The notes: generated by a model not told the origin, from the letters alone. A DNA stretch of 64,000 bases from Stichopus chloronotus (GCA_021234535.1 CM037836.1:21070769-21134768), one strand, 5' to 3'; counted from the stretch's first letter, positions 1-13,700 are shown. Translations and numbers: made by a program.

Positions 1-3000
1 TCAGTTCATTTACTTATATCGTGTGCTGTTGATGTGAGCCATAAAGTGATGAGAAACTCCATACTTGTTTGTCACTCTCTCCATACCTGTTTCCAAACGA
101 ATCATGTTATTGAAATATCCATACTCAGGTTTGAATGTAATTTGACAAGTTATTAACTATTGGAACAAGTACAAACAACACCCAACAACCAACAGGTATA
201 ACAACATTTAATACTATTACTGAGATAAAGGTCCCTCCGATATGTGCCATCAATTTGTTACATTTCTTTTCTCTTTTTTGACGACAAATTATTAGAAAAA
301 AAATAATAATAAAGTGGTAAACCAGTTAGTGAGTTCTAATCATTACGGACAATAAAGGGGAGGGGATGTTATACAAGCAAGGCCCAATTTAATTCGTTAC
401 TAGAGAATCCAACGGAGGGGGCAGCGAAGACCATTCCCCTCCAAAATGTGAACCAAAACCATGTTTCGGAAAAAAAAATTTGCCGAATAACAATAAACTG
501 CATGGGGAGGGGAAGGTGGGTTCATTCGACACATTCCGGAACTGGTGGTGGCACTGCTGTGGTCAGGATTTTTCAACAGGGTTCTCCAAACATGAATGAT
601 CGACTAGCCGAAATGAACATACGGACCGAAGTGGCCCAAGAATGTGAGGAACACATATCAATCCAGAGGATTTGCAGGTGGGGGGGGGGGGGGGAAGCTT
701 GATTATAACGGTCTACTTTCTATCTATAAGCAAAACGACACAATTGGTTAGCGCGTATCTTATAGGAAAAGTTTTGACAAAAATGTTTGCGGGGTCGCAG
801 GGGATGGCATTTTCGCAACATAAATTGTATTCGAGAGGACTTTGACAGGATGCCAAATTGCATGGCTATGGCCCCCTTGTGTCCCTTGTCTACGTCGGTG
901 TGCGAAATCGGGAATTAGAAGATGCCTCATCTTTATAGTTTCGACGGGAATATTCTCTCTCAGACTACTGTGGAGTCACTTTTTTGGGTAATTTCTATTG
1001 AGCGGTTCACGCGAAGCACGCACACCGTGTCATTTCCCTCCCATTCGAAACCATTGCATAGGCCTACAAGCGTGTGATGGAAATAAAGAAGAGGTTCAAG
1101 GAGTTTTATCCACTCCCAGTCCCCGGGGAAACTACTGTACAATCGCTTCATCAGGGCCAAATTTGTGTTCAAGGCATATATCTTAACAATTGAACCGATA
1201 ATGAGGTAATTAAGACCCTTAGGGAGGGATGAACCAGCCATTCAGACACCCCTATATGTCCCTTGCTAAGTTGCTTGAGAGTATTCAAGTGCATTCGGTT
1301 TGGGCTTGAAAGTCGAGTCACGGAACGAAAGAGGCTACAGCTAGAGGGCTCGGAAATGCTTTCAGTGATTAAGTTTGTACAAGAAGGGAGGGAAAAACGA
1401 AACAAAAAACCAAATATATACAAACACATACAGCGTCTGTTTTGTCTTCATATTATATTGATATTTTTCTACTTCCAATATAGAAATTAAAAAAAATCCC
1501 GTTCTATTGTTTACAACTTACATGTCACGTACTAAAACGTGGCAGATACAATACGAACATCCCCACAGACATGCTGTCATTATGCGCAGTACACGGTCCC
1601 TTCGCTAAACCCCGTTGTTTGATGTTGAGGCGTGTCATCCTCGTTATAACCAAAGAACCATTTTAACAATTTTGAGAACTATGGACGACACCTTTCACTA
1701 AAAATTCTTTAAAGGAGAAGGAGCAAGTTGACAGGACTAAGACAAATTCGAGGCCGGGGTGGGGGTTGCCAGGAATCAAATTCTTAATTTATGAAACGCG
1801 CGACGGTGCTATTGTAAGACAGAAATTGATTGCAAAAACGAGAAGGCTGGGATAAATGATGAATATCAATAACCTGTATGAAATTCTTGTCTCACGACGA
1901 CTCAAAACAGTACGCAAACAGTGCTACAACTGCAAATAGTTTTTAGTGTGATGTTGCCTGCAGTTACAACCTTACTGTTTTATGCAGTAGAAATGTATAT
2001 ATGTGTGGTTATGGAGTGGAAGGGGGGATGACTTAATAGAATGGTTGATCTGTGAGAGATGTCTGCAGGTAACATGTAACCATAGGAAAGGGAGGGGGTG
2101 GTCAAGGGAGGGAGGGTCATGGGAGGATGGTCATGGTCATGGTCAAGCACAAATGTGCATGATAATTTACTGACGTAATACTTTGCCAGACGGATCAGGA
2201 CTTCACACGCAGCGTCTATTTTTTTTCAGGAAAGTTTTACAATCTATTGCAATATTGATCCATGATTATATACACCAACAAACACACACAAGAAAAATAT
2301 TTAACTCTCTAGTACAAAAAGCATGAATACAAGATGATCCTTTTTCTTCGTTACAACATACTGAAAAGTTTGATAAAATAATAATAAAAAAGACAAAATA
2401 AAAGGGGAAAAAAGGAAAAAAAGAAAGTGCTCATTTTCTTAGAATTATTATACAAGAATTAAATGGGTACATGAGTCAACGCCTAAGTCCCGTCACATAT
2501 CACAGATAGTAAACAGACGACAGAATCACATTGACGCAACAAACAAAAACAAAAAAAAGTAACAGAAGACAAATGTTGTGAGGACTAAAACTGAACAAGG
2601 TCATTTTCTTGAAAGTACTTGGACAAAAGGCACACAACACGACTTTGGTGCTAGTACGGGTTAACATGTTTTCCCCCAAAACCCCCGCGACCAGATAAGG
2701 TGTATTTCTGTTCCCTAAATCTTAATTGTGATAAGCTCCTGCACCGAAATGCAGTGAATGTCACATACATGCATACATGCAAAACAAAGCCTACCTGTTT
2801 TGTAATGCTGTTTCTCGTCTTCGAGTTGTGATCAATATGTGTTGGAAAGACCCAAATCAGTCAACCAGTGAAAGATCTGAAGGGAAGGGGGTGGGGGGAG
2901 GGGGGTTGGTGATGGTCAAGGAATCCTTGAAGGTACTCAGACAAGTACCACAGATTTCTGACTTGGAGCATGTAATAACTTGATAAACCTCAGAAAGGCA

Positions 3001-3586
3001 GGTTTCTTAAGTCACCATTGAGAATCTCCAGTCAGGGTTTTGGTAATAACAAAGCCCAAATAATTCCACATTGTTTTTCTTTTTCTCTTTGTTATTCATT
3101 GAATAATGTAAAGAATCACACATTGGGAGGAAGCATGGATTCTCATGCCCACTAGCTTTGGCACCATCACTCCCTCAGTTTGAAAGCAGTGCTCAATTTA
3201 CTCCCACCTATCCCCTGCTCTTTACTCCACCCCCAACTCATTCATTCATCAACAACAGACTTCAAATACAGATTTTGCAAAAACAAACGAGAAGACAAAA
3301 AGAAAAAAAAACACATTTACATACACAAACCCTACACAGCTGAAAAAAGGATTATGTATAAACTTTTTTTTGGCTTAAAAACAAAAAGGGGAATGAATGT
3401 ATACATCCTGTGTGCAAGGAATTCCTTATTAATAGTATTCAAACAATAATCACATCTTGGGTCATGTAAAAACTTGATTCAGGAGAGAAACAGGAAGGCA
3501 TGTTTCCTCAGCAATCATTGAGAAATTTAGCCAAAGACTGGATCTTCCATTGGATGTTTGGGGAGAAGACAAAGGCACCACCAATA
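1..3586. other. Flank downstream of the glutamate receptor gene
   Basis: No gene could be supported here. Open frames are short, overlap on both strands and lack convincing splice sites. The segment holds low-complexity tracts: a G run at 680-694, GGTCATGG-type repeats near 2100-2145, and A-rich stretches at 2360-2430. The 3' UTR of the receptor gene should lie in the right part of this segment, but I found no clear minus-strand AATAAA near the stop codon. Confidence 0.5.
680..694. repeat. Poly-G tract
   Basis: Fifteen consecutive G residues, bounded by T and AAGC. Confidence 0.9.
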
Positions 3587-4765
3587 CTACAACCACATGT
3601 TTTGATCCCCACCATCTGCTTTGGCGGCCTGCCCCGAGCTTGCACCTCCGCCGCCTCCTCCACCACCGGACCTTCCGGCAGTTCTGCCTGACGATGACTT
3701 TCCACTGCCACCCCCGGAAACAGCAAACCAGATGAATTCGACAAGGAAAACAAGGAGCGCACATCCTACACCTAGAAGAAGCAAGTAGTAAATGCCCTGA
3801 AGATCCACAATGGTGAAAGAGAAGATGCCCTGCTTCTCCCAGACAGTCAAGTTGGCACATCTCTCATCCTGGAGTTTGCGGTCCCACCAATCTTTCTCCA
3901 AGTCTTCCAATACGCCGGTGTCCCTCAAAGTCTCGATAGCGTGAGAGAGTTGTTCCCTCAGTGGTGACCCCTTCTGCACAGCCAGAGCATAGCTAGTTCG
4001 GGATATGAAGCCGCCTGTCACCAGCAGGTCACACGGTTTCTTGCTTGCAAGGAACTGGATCTCGCCTGCTTCACCAATAAAAGCATAACGTCCATTGCTG
4101 TCCCTGACCCTCTGAATGGCCTCTGTGATGTTCTGCACATAGACACTCGGAGTGGTCGTAATCATACGTTGATGGACCCGCTGGTATTCAGGGACTGGTG
4201 AGTTCCAGAAGAAGTGGTAGGTGGAGCCATGATCTATGGTGCCAAAGTCAACGTCAGTCTGGGAGAGGAGATCCTCAGCGTCCTTTACATAGACCAACCG
4301 CTTGTTGGTCGTCACAAAGAATGTGAGATTGAAGAGGTACAAGAATACCATGACTATGACGAATAGCCACCAAAACCCAACGAGACAGCGGCCGGCATTG
4401 GACTTGGGGGAGTTGTCGTAGCTCTGCAAGAAGAGGGTGGTGGCACAGAACCACAGAGAGTTGCTGAAGTTGAAGTTGTCTGCATTTTCCTCAAAGGTCT
4501 CCTGCCTGCTTGCCAGCTGGCCCCATTCAAAGGGATCCAGCTTGTTGTAGAGCACCAACAGGCCAGCCACACAGAAGAAGACGACAAGGTTGACAAACCA
4601 CACGTCAATCCCAAAGGGGTACATGATGCGGAATGGGTAGTGGTGGACCGTGTACGGGTTTTTGACCAGGACCTTGATTCCACTGCTCATGAAAGGGTAG
4701 GAGAAGTCCACAGCCTGCTCTCTCTCCGCAGTGACTGTCAGCGGACCAGCTGCTATGTCTGCTTT
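3587..4765 (-). CDS. iGluR exon 11: S1 end, all membrane segments, S2, tail
   Basis: Residues 506-897. It opens KADIAAGPLTVTAEREQAVD (ligand contacts Pro513, Thr515, Arg520). M1 is around VWFVNLVVFFCVAGLLVLY. The M2 loop reads NSLWFCATTLFLQSYDNSPK, with Leu618 where the Q/R site sits in AMPA/kainate subunits. M3 ends in LYLFNLTFF (647-655) instead of SYTANLAAF. S2 keeps HGST, GRYAFIGEAGE and KKPCD. M4 spans 829-854. The 43-residue tail is Gly/Ser rich and ends NMWL, then TAG. The whole membrane core in one exon is unusual compared with vertebrate relatives. Confidence 0.95.
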   Translation of the reverse strand, partial: KADIAAGPLTVTAEREQAVDFSYPFMSSGIKVLVKNPYTVHHYPFRIMYPFGIDVWFVNLVVFFCVAGLLVLYNKLDPFEWGQLASRQETFEENADNFNFSNSLWFCATTLFLQSYDNSPKSNAGRCLVGFWWLFVIVMVFLYLFNLTFFVTTNKRLVYVKDAEDLLSQTDVDFGTIDHGSTYHFFWNSPVPEYQRVHQRMITTTPSVYVQNITEAIQRVRDSNGRYAFIGEAGEIQFLASKKPCDLLVTGGFISRTSYALAVQKGSPLREQLSHAIETLRDTGVLEDLEKDWWDRKLQDERCANLTVWEKQGIFSFTIVDLQGIYYLLLLGVGCALLVFLVEFIWFAVSGGGSGKSSSGRTAGRSGGGGGGGGASSGQAAKADGGDQNMWL

Positions 4766-7700
4766 CTGTGATGAGGAGAAAGTTTGAATTTCTTCAGCAT
4801 ACTGTAATCACACTCCAAAGAACCCTCTTCATTACCCCAAAAGGGTGGTTATACTAACAGGATATCAATTCAAGTAAGAGAAAATTTGCCATTTCAGTCA
4901 CAGATTTGCAGAGTATCTCAATGGTGAATCCCAAACAACAGGTTCAGAATTGCAGGCAGTTGAACAACACTTTCAATGATCAAATGATGTAATTTCAGCA
5001 TAAGTTAACTTGATCATAAAAAAAAAAAATTCACTAATTATTTTACTGATTACAGTAGAGGCATCAGAAAAAACACATTTCAACAAAGACAGGAACAAAC
5101 TTTTGCAAAGACCTCCTGCGATTAATGACTTACCCTTCTCACCACTTCTCCAACCATACCGTTCCAGATCTTGCTGTACCTCTCCTTTCGACCGTAGTTA
5201 CCATCTGGGACCAGCTCAACCTCATAATCGAAGTCGATACCCCTGATGTGTGTCTTGATCCTCTCTAGGAGATCCATAATGAATCCCTCAAACCTTGCAT
5301 TGCCATTGAAACTGAGAGACTTCTTTTTCAGGAATGGTTCCACCTGTGATTGGATAGTCAATTACAAATGTTGGAACACATCAATTGATTATTTGAAACG
5401 ACGACGGGGTTCGCTCATTCGATCATGCAATGATAATTGAACCAGAGTGCACAAATGCATTGTGGTTTGATGATGCAATAAGAGCAGAATTTTCTGAATC
5501 TGACCTTATGCACTAGGAAGCGTTACAAGATACCTACACTTCATATGAAATATGAGATCTGTACAAGCTTCCGTTGTTGAGATATGTCTGTAATTACGTT
5601 TTCACAATTTGACCTTTAACGATAATTAACCGCCACTAAAAACAATAAGGTTCTTGTAATCAATGAGATACAACTACATACTAAATATCAGGTGTGTCCC
5701 AGCTTCCTGGGACACACCTCCCTTCCTTGAGATATTGTGTTTGCAAGAATTTTACAATGTGACTACTGTTGACCCCAAATGACTTTTGACCTTAAAAAAG
5801 ACAGTAGGATTATCATACTCAATGAGATTCACCTGTACTACATATGATCTGTCCAAGCTTTTCTTCTTGAGATATCACATTTACCAAGTTTTCACAATTT
5901 GACCTGTTAATCTCAAATGACCATTGACCTGAATCAAAATCTATATGAATCTTGCACTCAATGTGGCACACTGACGTACTAAATAAGAGGCTTGTCCAAG
6001 CTTCCTTTCTTAGGACATTGTGTTAACATTTTCACAATTTGACCCCTGATCTCAAATAACCTTTGACCTAAACCAAAAACAACAGGGTTCTTGTACTCAT
6101 TATGTTATGAAAACACATGAAATGTGATATGTCCAGGCTCCCTTTCTTGAGACATTGTGTTTACAAGGTTGACACATTTTGACCCTGTTGACCCCAATTG
6201 ACCTTTGCCATAGGATTCTTTTACTCAATATGGTTCACCTAAGTACTGAATCTGAATATCACATCTATCCAAGCATCCCTCCCTGAGACATCGTGTTTAC
6301 AAAGAAGGCATAAAAAAAAACAATACACACACGTTTTTTTACAAAGGCTACAATTATCATCGAAAACAAAAAATCCGAGAGGCAATTCATAGATGGAGAC
6401 TTTCTGGGTCTTTCAAGTGACGGAGTGAGGAGGACTTGGGAGAACCTTTGATAATGTCGAGCATTTCATCGAGAGGAAAAGCCATAAAAGTGCAATCTAC
6501 TGGATATGGAAAATTGGCACTTTTGTTGAAACATTCTCCAATAACAGTTCAGTTCATATCAAATTTCCCCATTTCCTTGTTTAAACTCACTGCAATAGAG
6601 ACAATTCTGATCTTCCTTTCTTGGCCAGAGTCGTAAGCAGATACATTCAGGCGGCCAGGACTCTTCCAACGAGTGTTCCATTTCTGCTCCCAGAAGTCGA
6701 TGTTCTGGGTCCATTCACCTCTCTGTGACACAACAGGAAAAAAACAAAATTTATGTGTAAGGAGTCGCTGCTTCGTAACTGTGGAAATACTAGACACTCT
6801 GAACGCATTTGCTACAAACAGTTCCCCCTCTTCCTACAGTCCCTCCCTTCATACTTCGGCCAGATCCCCAAAACTGTGAAGAACTAGGCAATTGCTAGCT
6901 CAAAGAATCCAAGGTTTTTGAGGTGATCCCCCTCTTGTATTTTTACAGTGACTTGTCCTCCATTCTCAATGACAACACTATAGTTTGCACCAGGTCCAAC
7001 ACTGGGACAAGTGCGGTCCATAGTCAGTCAGGTACGTGGGTACTTGAAAGTACTACTTCCGTTAGGCCACGAGTTTGTTGTGAAGTCCTAATATGACAAT
7101 TTGCTTCTTTTTTTTTTATTACTATGACACCATGTATCTTATGTACCGCAATGAAGTGTCCTCAGTTTGGGAAGAGAAGTATTTCACCCCTTTTTTTTTC
7201 TTGTCACACACACAATGTACTCTAGTGTGAAAATTTGGATCCAAGGCAGCTATTTAAGGACTGGTTTCTGACATCATCGCCTTGGTAACCATGTATTTGC
7301 ATACCCTGTGCAAACACAACACAACATCTTCTTAGATTTTCATGTACTATTTTTCCACTGCCATATGTGCATTGGTTCATAGCCTGACTAGAAATGTTTC
7401 CTCAATGTTTAATTGAAGCATGTCACATCAATCTTTCGAATATCATTTAAGGCATTATTTGACTCACCAACTGTTCCAGGGTTTCCCCTTGTCCTGAGAA
7501 TATGGAGATTGTGTAATTGACACGATTACCCATGTCATCAAATGCAACGTTTCCAGTGACTCCTTCAAAACCAACCTGAAATAAAATGAATGATAATTCC
7601 ATGATGCTCTACTTTTTCTCATCTCATCCACCATGCCTTTCTTTGTTTCAGACAGATCTTTAACAAGATATTGTTTTCAGTGATGAACCTAACAACGAAA

Positions 7701-10700
7701 CCCAAGTGGGACAGATGTCCGTCTACTTTGAAATTTCAAACACGTTAAAGGCTAAGAGAGTGGCTGCTAGAACCAAACGGAATTATTAACATTGTGCAGA
7801 TTTGGCAAGAAAATATGTGTCCTCTCTAGGGGATGAAGAGGGAAAGAAGACTGCAGAAACACTGGAAGACTTCTACCAAATTCATGACACATGTGTTTGC
7901 AAAGTGTGCACTCACCATTGACACTAAAGATCAAAGAAAAAGTTCCTCCCTCCCCCCATGAAAGGTATTTCAACGTCAGGACAAAGAAAAAACCTATGTG
8001 CCCCTTGAAAATTGACAAAGAGTACAAACTTACTTGTTTCAGGTGATCTGAAAGTGGGTTTTCTGTGGGATCTGTTCCAGAGTTGGGACATGACGGCATA
8101 GGTGTGTCTCCGGGCAGAGCGTTTCCCGATCCCTGCGTCTCTTCCCTCTCAAGACGGTAGGTTCTCAGTCCATGACTGAATGCAATTACTGCATCAAAGG
8201 CCAGCTTGGATTGGAGGTTCCATGTCTAAATGTTACAAGGAAAATGGAAAATATAAAATTGTGCTGAGCTGACCTTCAGACGTGGAAACTAGCAGTGAAA
8301 AATGGTACTGACAAAGACTGAGGTGCCAATTTTGAAGGCCAAGGTCCTGACTGTTTGAACCAACAGAATATCAACTTACATCTACCCTGTGATGTTGCAG
8401 TGGATCAACTTTAAAACACTTGCTAAGTTCAACTGGATAAAAGATAAATAGCTGCTAGTTACTACCTTTAACCATCTTCACATGCACAACTTCGATAGCA
8501 AAGCTGAGCAAATTTTTGGAGCCGATGGCTTCAAGAAATGTTGTGAATCAGGTAAGGCAGGCAAAAAAAAAAAAAAGGGAACAAACTGGAATGGTTGCAG
8601 CTTTCTACGTAAATGGAGTGTTTAAAGATTTTTTGGTAATGTGTTCTACAAAGTACAGCACTTCAAGGGATATCATACTGTACTTACCTGATAATCGGCA
8701 CTAAGTGGTAAGTAGTACTGAATTTCACGAGTGTAGTTCATCTGGAAGTGAGTGATGTATGCGTTGCTCGTCTCGAGTTCACTAAGTACAGTAGGGTCAT
8801 TCAGCTGGATGGCATTCTGGGACAGAAAAAACAGACTGGTAAACATACAGACAGATGATATGCAGCAATGAATAAGACCTAGCTGTATGAAACATCCTCA
8901 TCAAGAATCAAGTGGTATCCTTTTTAAATGAATATCAAACGGTGGTGACATCAGATAGACAACTGTGATGTGAATTTCAGTTTCTGAAATCCTTGGTGGA
9001 GCTATGCAAAGTTCATGTAATCAGTGACCATATGGCATGCACATACTTGCCAACCAGTTGTGCTCTCCCTGTTTGCTTAAACCCTTGTTTTCCCTCTTCC
9101 TCGTATTACATCAATCTGCTATGCAGCTACCAGTAACACAGACACATGAAACAAACAGAACTGTTGACTGTGTTTTACAAAGACAAGATGTGAACGTGGA
9201 CTTCACTGTTGGCTTGCCATGCATTCACCCACGCAAAAATATTTCACATAGAGAATATCGACAACAGACAGACTTGTCTCCTGTCACAAGTCTAACCGGT
9301 GATTTTAGAGTTCACAGATCTGTATGCAACTATTGCCAATTGGACCTGTAAGCCTCACTGATTCCATTGAGTCCAATTGCATCTGGGAAAAGTATCTGCA
9401 TAGATCATCACCTTGAAGTTGAAAGTTAAATGAAAATTTACCAAGTTTCCAACAATCCAAGTAAAGTTTGGTCCCAAGAGTTCCAAGTTCCTAGCCTGCA
9501 GAAAGAAAAGGGAACAAACAATTCAGATCACAAACAGATTAGGTTCATTCATCAAGAAGTCAAAAGCTGGTGACTAAGTGTGTAGCACCAAAAAATCATT
9601 GTATATGTCACTTGGACCGGAACAGTTATCAAAGGGAGCAATGAAATGTACAGTACATATGTTAATAAGAACAAGTCCCTGTGGAATGAACTTCATCCAA
9701 CACAGGTATGAACCTGCTTGCAGTTCAACCAAACTAATGCATTACAGGAAGAACGTACAAATACATCAGCATTCCCCTTACCCTCTCCCACTCATCTGAG
9801 ATAACCTGTGGACGCCCAACCCCATCTCCCACCTGTGGACATTCACCCGCATCTCCCCACCACATTTCTCAAACACAAACAGTATGGTGTAATTACATCA
9901 TTCAGAGTTCGCTGGAGCTTGCTCTCAGATGAGAAAAAGATGAAAATGTTACTGGTATCCAAGTCAGTGATGTTCTTGAAATGGTCTTCGATGTTATCTG
10001 AGAGGCGGATGGAAGTGATGTTCCACTCCTGGTTGCTAGCATAATTGATCATCCCTTGAAGATTACTGTATGCTGTTGATGATAATTATATTAAAAAAAA
10101 ACAAAGAGTTTTAAAAATATACCCAAAGGAAAAGACCTGAATAGACAAAGTCTTAATTTTTGGGCTTTTGATACAATAATTAAGTGTCAAAATTACATCT
10201 TTAAAGACAGGAACTCATCACCCCAGAAATTTTCAGTTTTTCCAAACACAGTATTTCTAGTCCCTCCCACAGTCTATCTGAAACTCCTCCTTGTGCGGAA
10301 TTAAAACAATAGATACCTGTGTACGCTGTGCAATTTGAGCTACTCTGTACTCTTTGAATTTACTGTCAATCAAAAAACAGAACCAACTGAGAATTACTTT
10401 GCTTGCCACCAGCAAAGAGATTGGGTGTGATGAGCGACTGCCTCTATGATTTTACAGGCAATTACAGTCTGAAGCCTGAATAGGCCAAAAAACAAAGAGA
10501 GATGCAGTATTAGAGTATCTGTAAGCTCTGAGAGCAATAAAATCTGATGCCTGGAATGGACTCTGGCTCACAGTGATAGCTAAGTGTGCATCCTACAATT
10601 CCATGCTGATCAATACTCTGAACAGTGAGATACCTCTGGTAGTGAGGAATTTTAATCTGTTCCTCAAATCCAAGCTGGGCAATTTATGGATCATATCCGT

Positions 10701-13700
10701 CATGACCCACTGGAAAAAAGTGAGACATGCCAATTAACATTGATGTTTTGACTTTTCAAATATATTTAACGGAGAACAGATGAATAAAGGAAACATCATA
10801 TGGATGATAATTCAACTGCTGGTTCAAATGAAACCTGATACATGTTTACTTCACAGTTTCATAGATATGACATATTATAACATCCAATACTGACTTACTA
10901 TGAAGGATCCAGGTGGTAATTCTGGAACCAGAAAATAAATTATGGGGCAGGTACCAGCAGGTACCTATCCATGAAATCACTTTTTCAACCATGCAAGATT
11001 AATGTTTACAACATTCTAGCAGACTGGGAACATAGGCACAAAGACAAGGAGGAGTCATGAGTAAGACATGAGTGACTGAAGGCTGACCACTCACCCGTCG
11101 GGTCGTCGTAGAGAAGCATGAAGTTCCTCCAGTTGAAGTACGAGAGAACATCAATGAAGAAGCTGTTCAAGTCATCAGCTGAAGGATACATTTTGAAAGC
11201 CCTGGAACCAGCTCCATACGACTCCAAATCAACTGACATGATCGGATTTGTCGCATGGGATGCCACTCCTGCAATGTCGTCACTCTCGGGACACTTGTCG
11301 CGGGTGACGATGACTGCTGATACCTGCGCCTGGGCAACATGACTGCAGACTGCAAAAATTGATATTGATAAATTGCAGTAAGTTCCAGATATATGCAGCC
11401 TGTTTAGAGGGTTCTCAGAATGCAACATTTACTGAACATACACTGCATGCAATCAATGAGTGTGTTAATGGCAACCCACATTTAAAGAACTCTCCAGGAG
11501 AACTTCTTACCAAGTTCCATGACTCTGATAATTAATCTCACACCTACAATATATACAGCCATTTGACCTAAATGAACCCTGATCAAGCCACTAAATTTGC
11601 TACACTGCGAGGTTCATACACTACACTGGGGATAAAAATCAAGCACTTCTTCCAAGGAAGAACTTTTTTTTTTCAAGGGTATCACCCACTTTTAAAACAC
11701 TCCAAAAATATCTTTGGAAATTCTCATGTGCACTTAACCTTGGCACGGAACAAGACAGGCCCTGATCCAAGCATTTGTTGCTATCATAGAATCTTACATA
11801 TACTTCAATTCACTACAACAGTAAATTTCAAGCACTTTTCAAAGACTTCCATGCAAAAGACCAAACTTCAAGCACTTTTGAGGCCTTGAAAATGACACAT
11901 TTAAAGTTTAGTACAGTACTTACAAGGTTTTCAAGGCCCCATACAAACCCTAACAGAAACCTTGTTTTAGAGTTCCACCATGAACACGCAAGCTCCTCTG
12001 CAGCTGGTGCAGTAATATTAAATGAATGTTGAATCCTCAGACTCTAACATGTATGTAGCTCTTTGTTTGAACCAAAAGACCCAATTTGGCCTCCACCAAG
12101 CCAAGCCACTAAATGACAAATGTTAAAAGTTTGTCAGGCTTGCCATGATCTTATGTCATAGCCTATATTGTGTTAAATAATTTTATTGTGCCACACCACC
12201 TCTTCTTATTGTTACTATAATTCAGTACTACTTTTGGCGACCCTGTACGACCTGCACTGGACGTAACCATTCTTCCACCAGTACAGTACAAGTTCTGTAC
12301 ACATTCTACTGTACAAGAACTTATTATGGTAATTACTCTCTTGACTGTAATGTTTGCAAGATCATAATTCTCTCCTTGATAATATCTGAGTTTTCATGAC
12401 CACAGAATCTTCTACTGGATATGCATGAGGAAGCCACATGTAGAACTGTTTCTCATGAATGACGTATCCATGTTGAAAAAAAATGTAATCTAGAGAGTAT
12501 TCACTGCATAAGAACTGACCCCTCCACCCTTCATAAATAAGTGTATGCCAACTACAGTACATCAGCTCAGAGATCCACCACTTACTATACAGAATCATCA
12601 AAGTTACCAAAACTTAAGTTAACTCACTATCTAACAAGCCCTTGTAGACTGTGTTTGCTGCCCCACTGATGCTGGGTTCTGGAGGTATGTGGATTAGCTG
12701 ATATAATTTTGTCAGAAAGGTCTGGTTGGTGTTGATGTATTGTGCCCCCGACTGAGCAATAGCCTGAATGGAAAGGTCTCTCGGGTTGGTAGACAAGTTG
12801 CCACTCAGTACACCTGTAGATAAAGTATCAAAAGTTAACTTTATTGAGCGACAGTTAAATGCTGACCACCACAAAAACAAGTTACCATTCATCTTTTACT
12901 CCTTCATATTTTACATTCAATCCATTCCTTGCATGCAGTAGACTTTATGCAGAAATCGCTGGTAGGGGATCAGAGGGGGGGGGTTGGATTAAAAAAACAT
13001 GCCACATATTTATAAGAGCAAGCCATCAGTGTTCGGAAATGGTTTACCAAGAGAATTGTTCACCCACAGTACTGCTCCTACTACAGAAAACAAAAAAACC
13101 ATAATTTTCATACTAGAACACAGTTTTAGTAATGAGATAAAAACAAATTTGATCATTAGTACCATGTTTTCAATTATGATTGTAATACACAATGTTTCTT
13201 CCATGTTTTTCTTTGTATTCCAGCTGTTTTTATTAAGTCTGGCCTACAGCAGGTCTGTTGTACAGTAAGACTAACCACTAACCAATTTGGGGGGAGATAT
13301 AAATGTTGGAGTTTGGGGGAGGGGTTTATGGGGGCAGAGGATGATTTTTGCCCTTTCCAATGGTTCTAGATGCAATATTATACAAGCTAGATTTTCATCT
13401 TTTCTCCCTATACATTTGTATTCCAAACAAGCAGGACCTTATATTGAATGAAACTTTTGGAAATTTGTTTTTAGGGGACATGTGGAGTATATGTCTCCCC
13501 CTCTCCCTGCGGCTACCAGCCTAGCCTACAGAAACATGTTCAAAAAACACCCATACCCACACCTGACAGAAGGGGGGAAGTACATGGTACTACAGAACGA
13601 CAAAAAATGATACGCAACATGCATCACAGCTTCAGTTAAAGTTTACGATATGTACAGTATTTCATCATCGTGACAACACTGTATGAACTCTCCCAGCATG

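Larger units (their letters stand above)
5344..6590 (-). other. iGluR intron 9, mostly tandem array
   Basis: The intron (donor A|GTGAGT, acceptor ATCACAG) is dominated by the 140-bp degenerate tandem repeat listed separately. Confidence 0.85.

Noticed and set aside
448..702. 84-codon plus-strand frame
   Set aside because: It ends in the poly-G tract, has no splice partners and has unremarkable composition.
960..1490. Overlapping plus and minus open frames near 1.0-1.5 kb
   Set aside because: None has good splice sites or a recognisable motif, and lengths are within chance for this base composition.
3462..3860. Several open frames overlapping the 3' end of the receptor gene on both strands
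   Set aside because: They are shadows of the Gly-rich coding tail, whose G/C repeats keep other frames open. The receptor frame is the real one.
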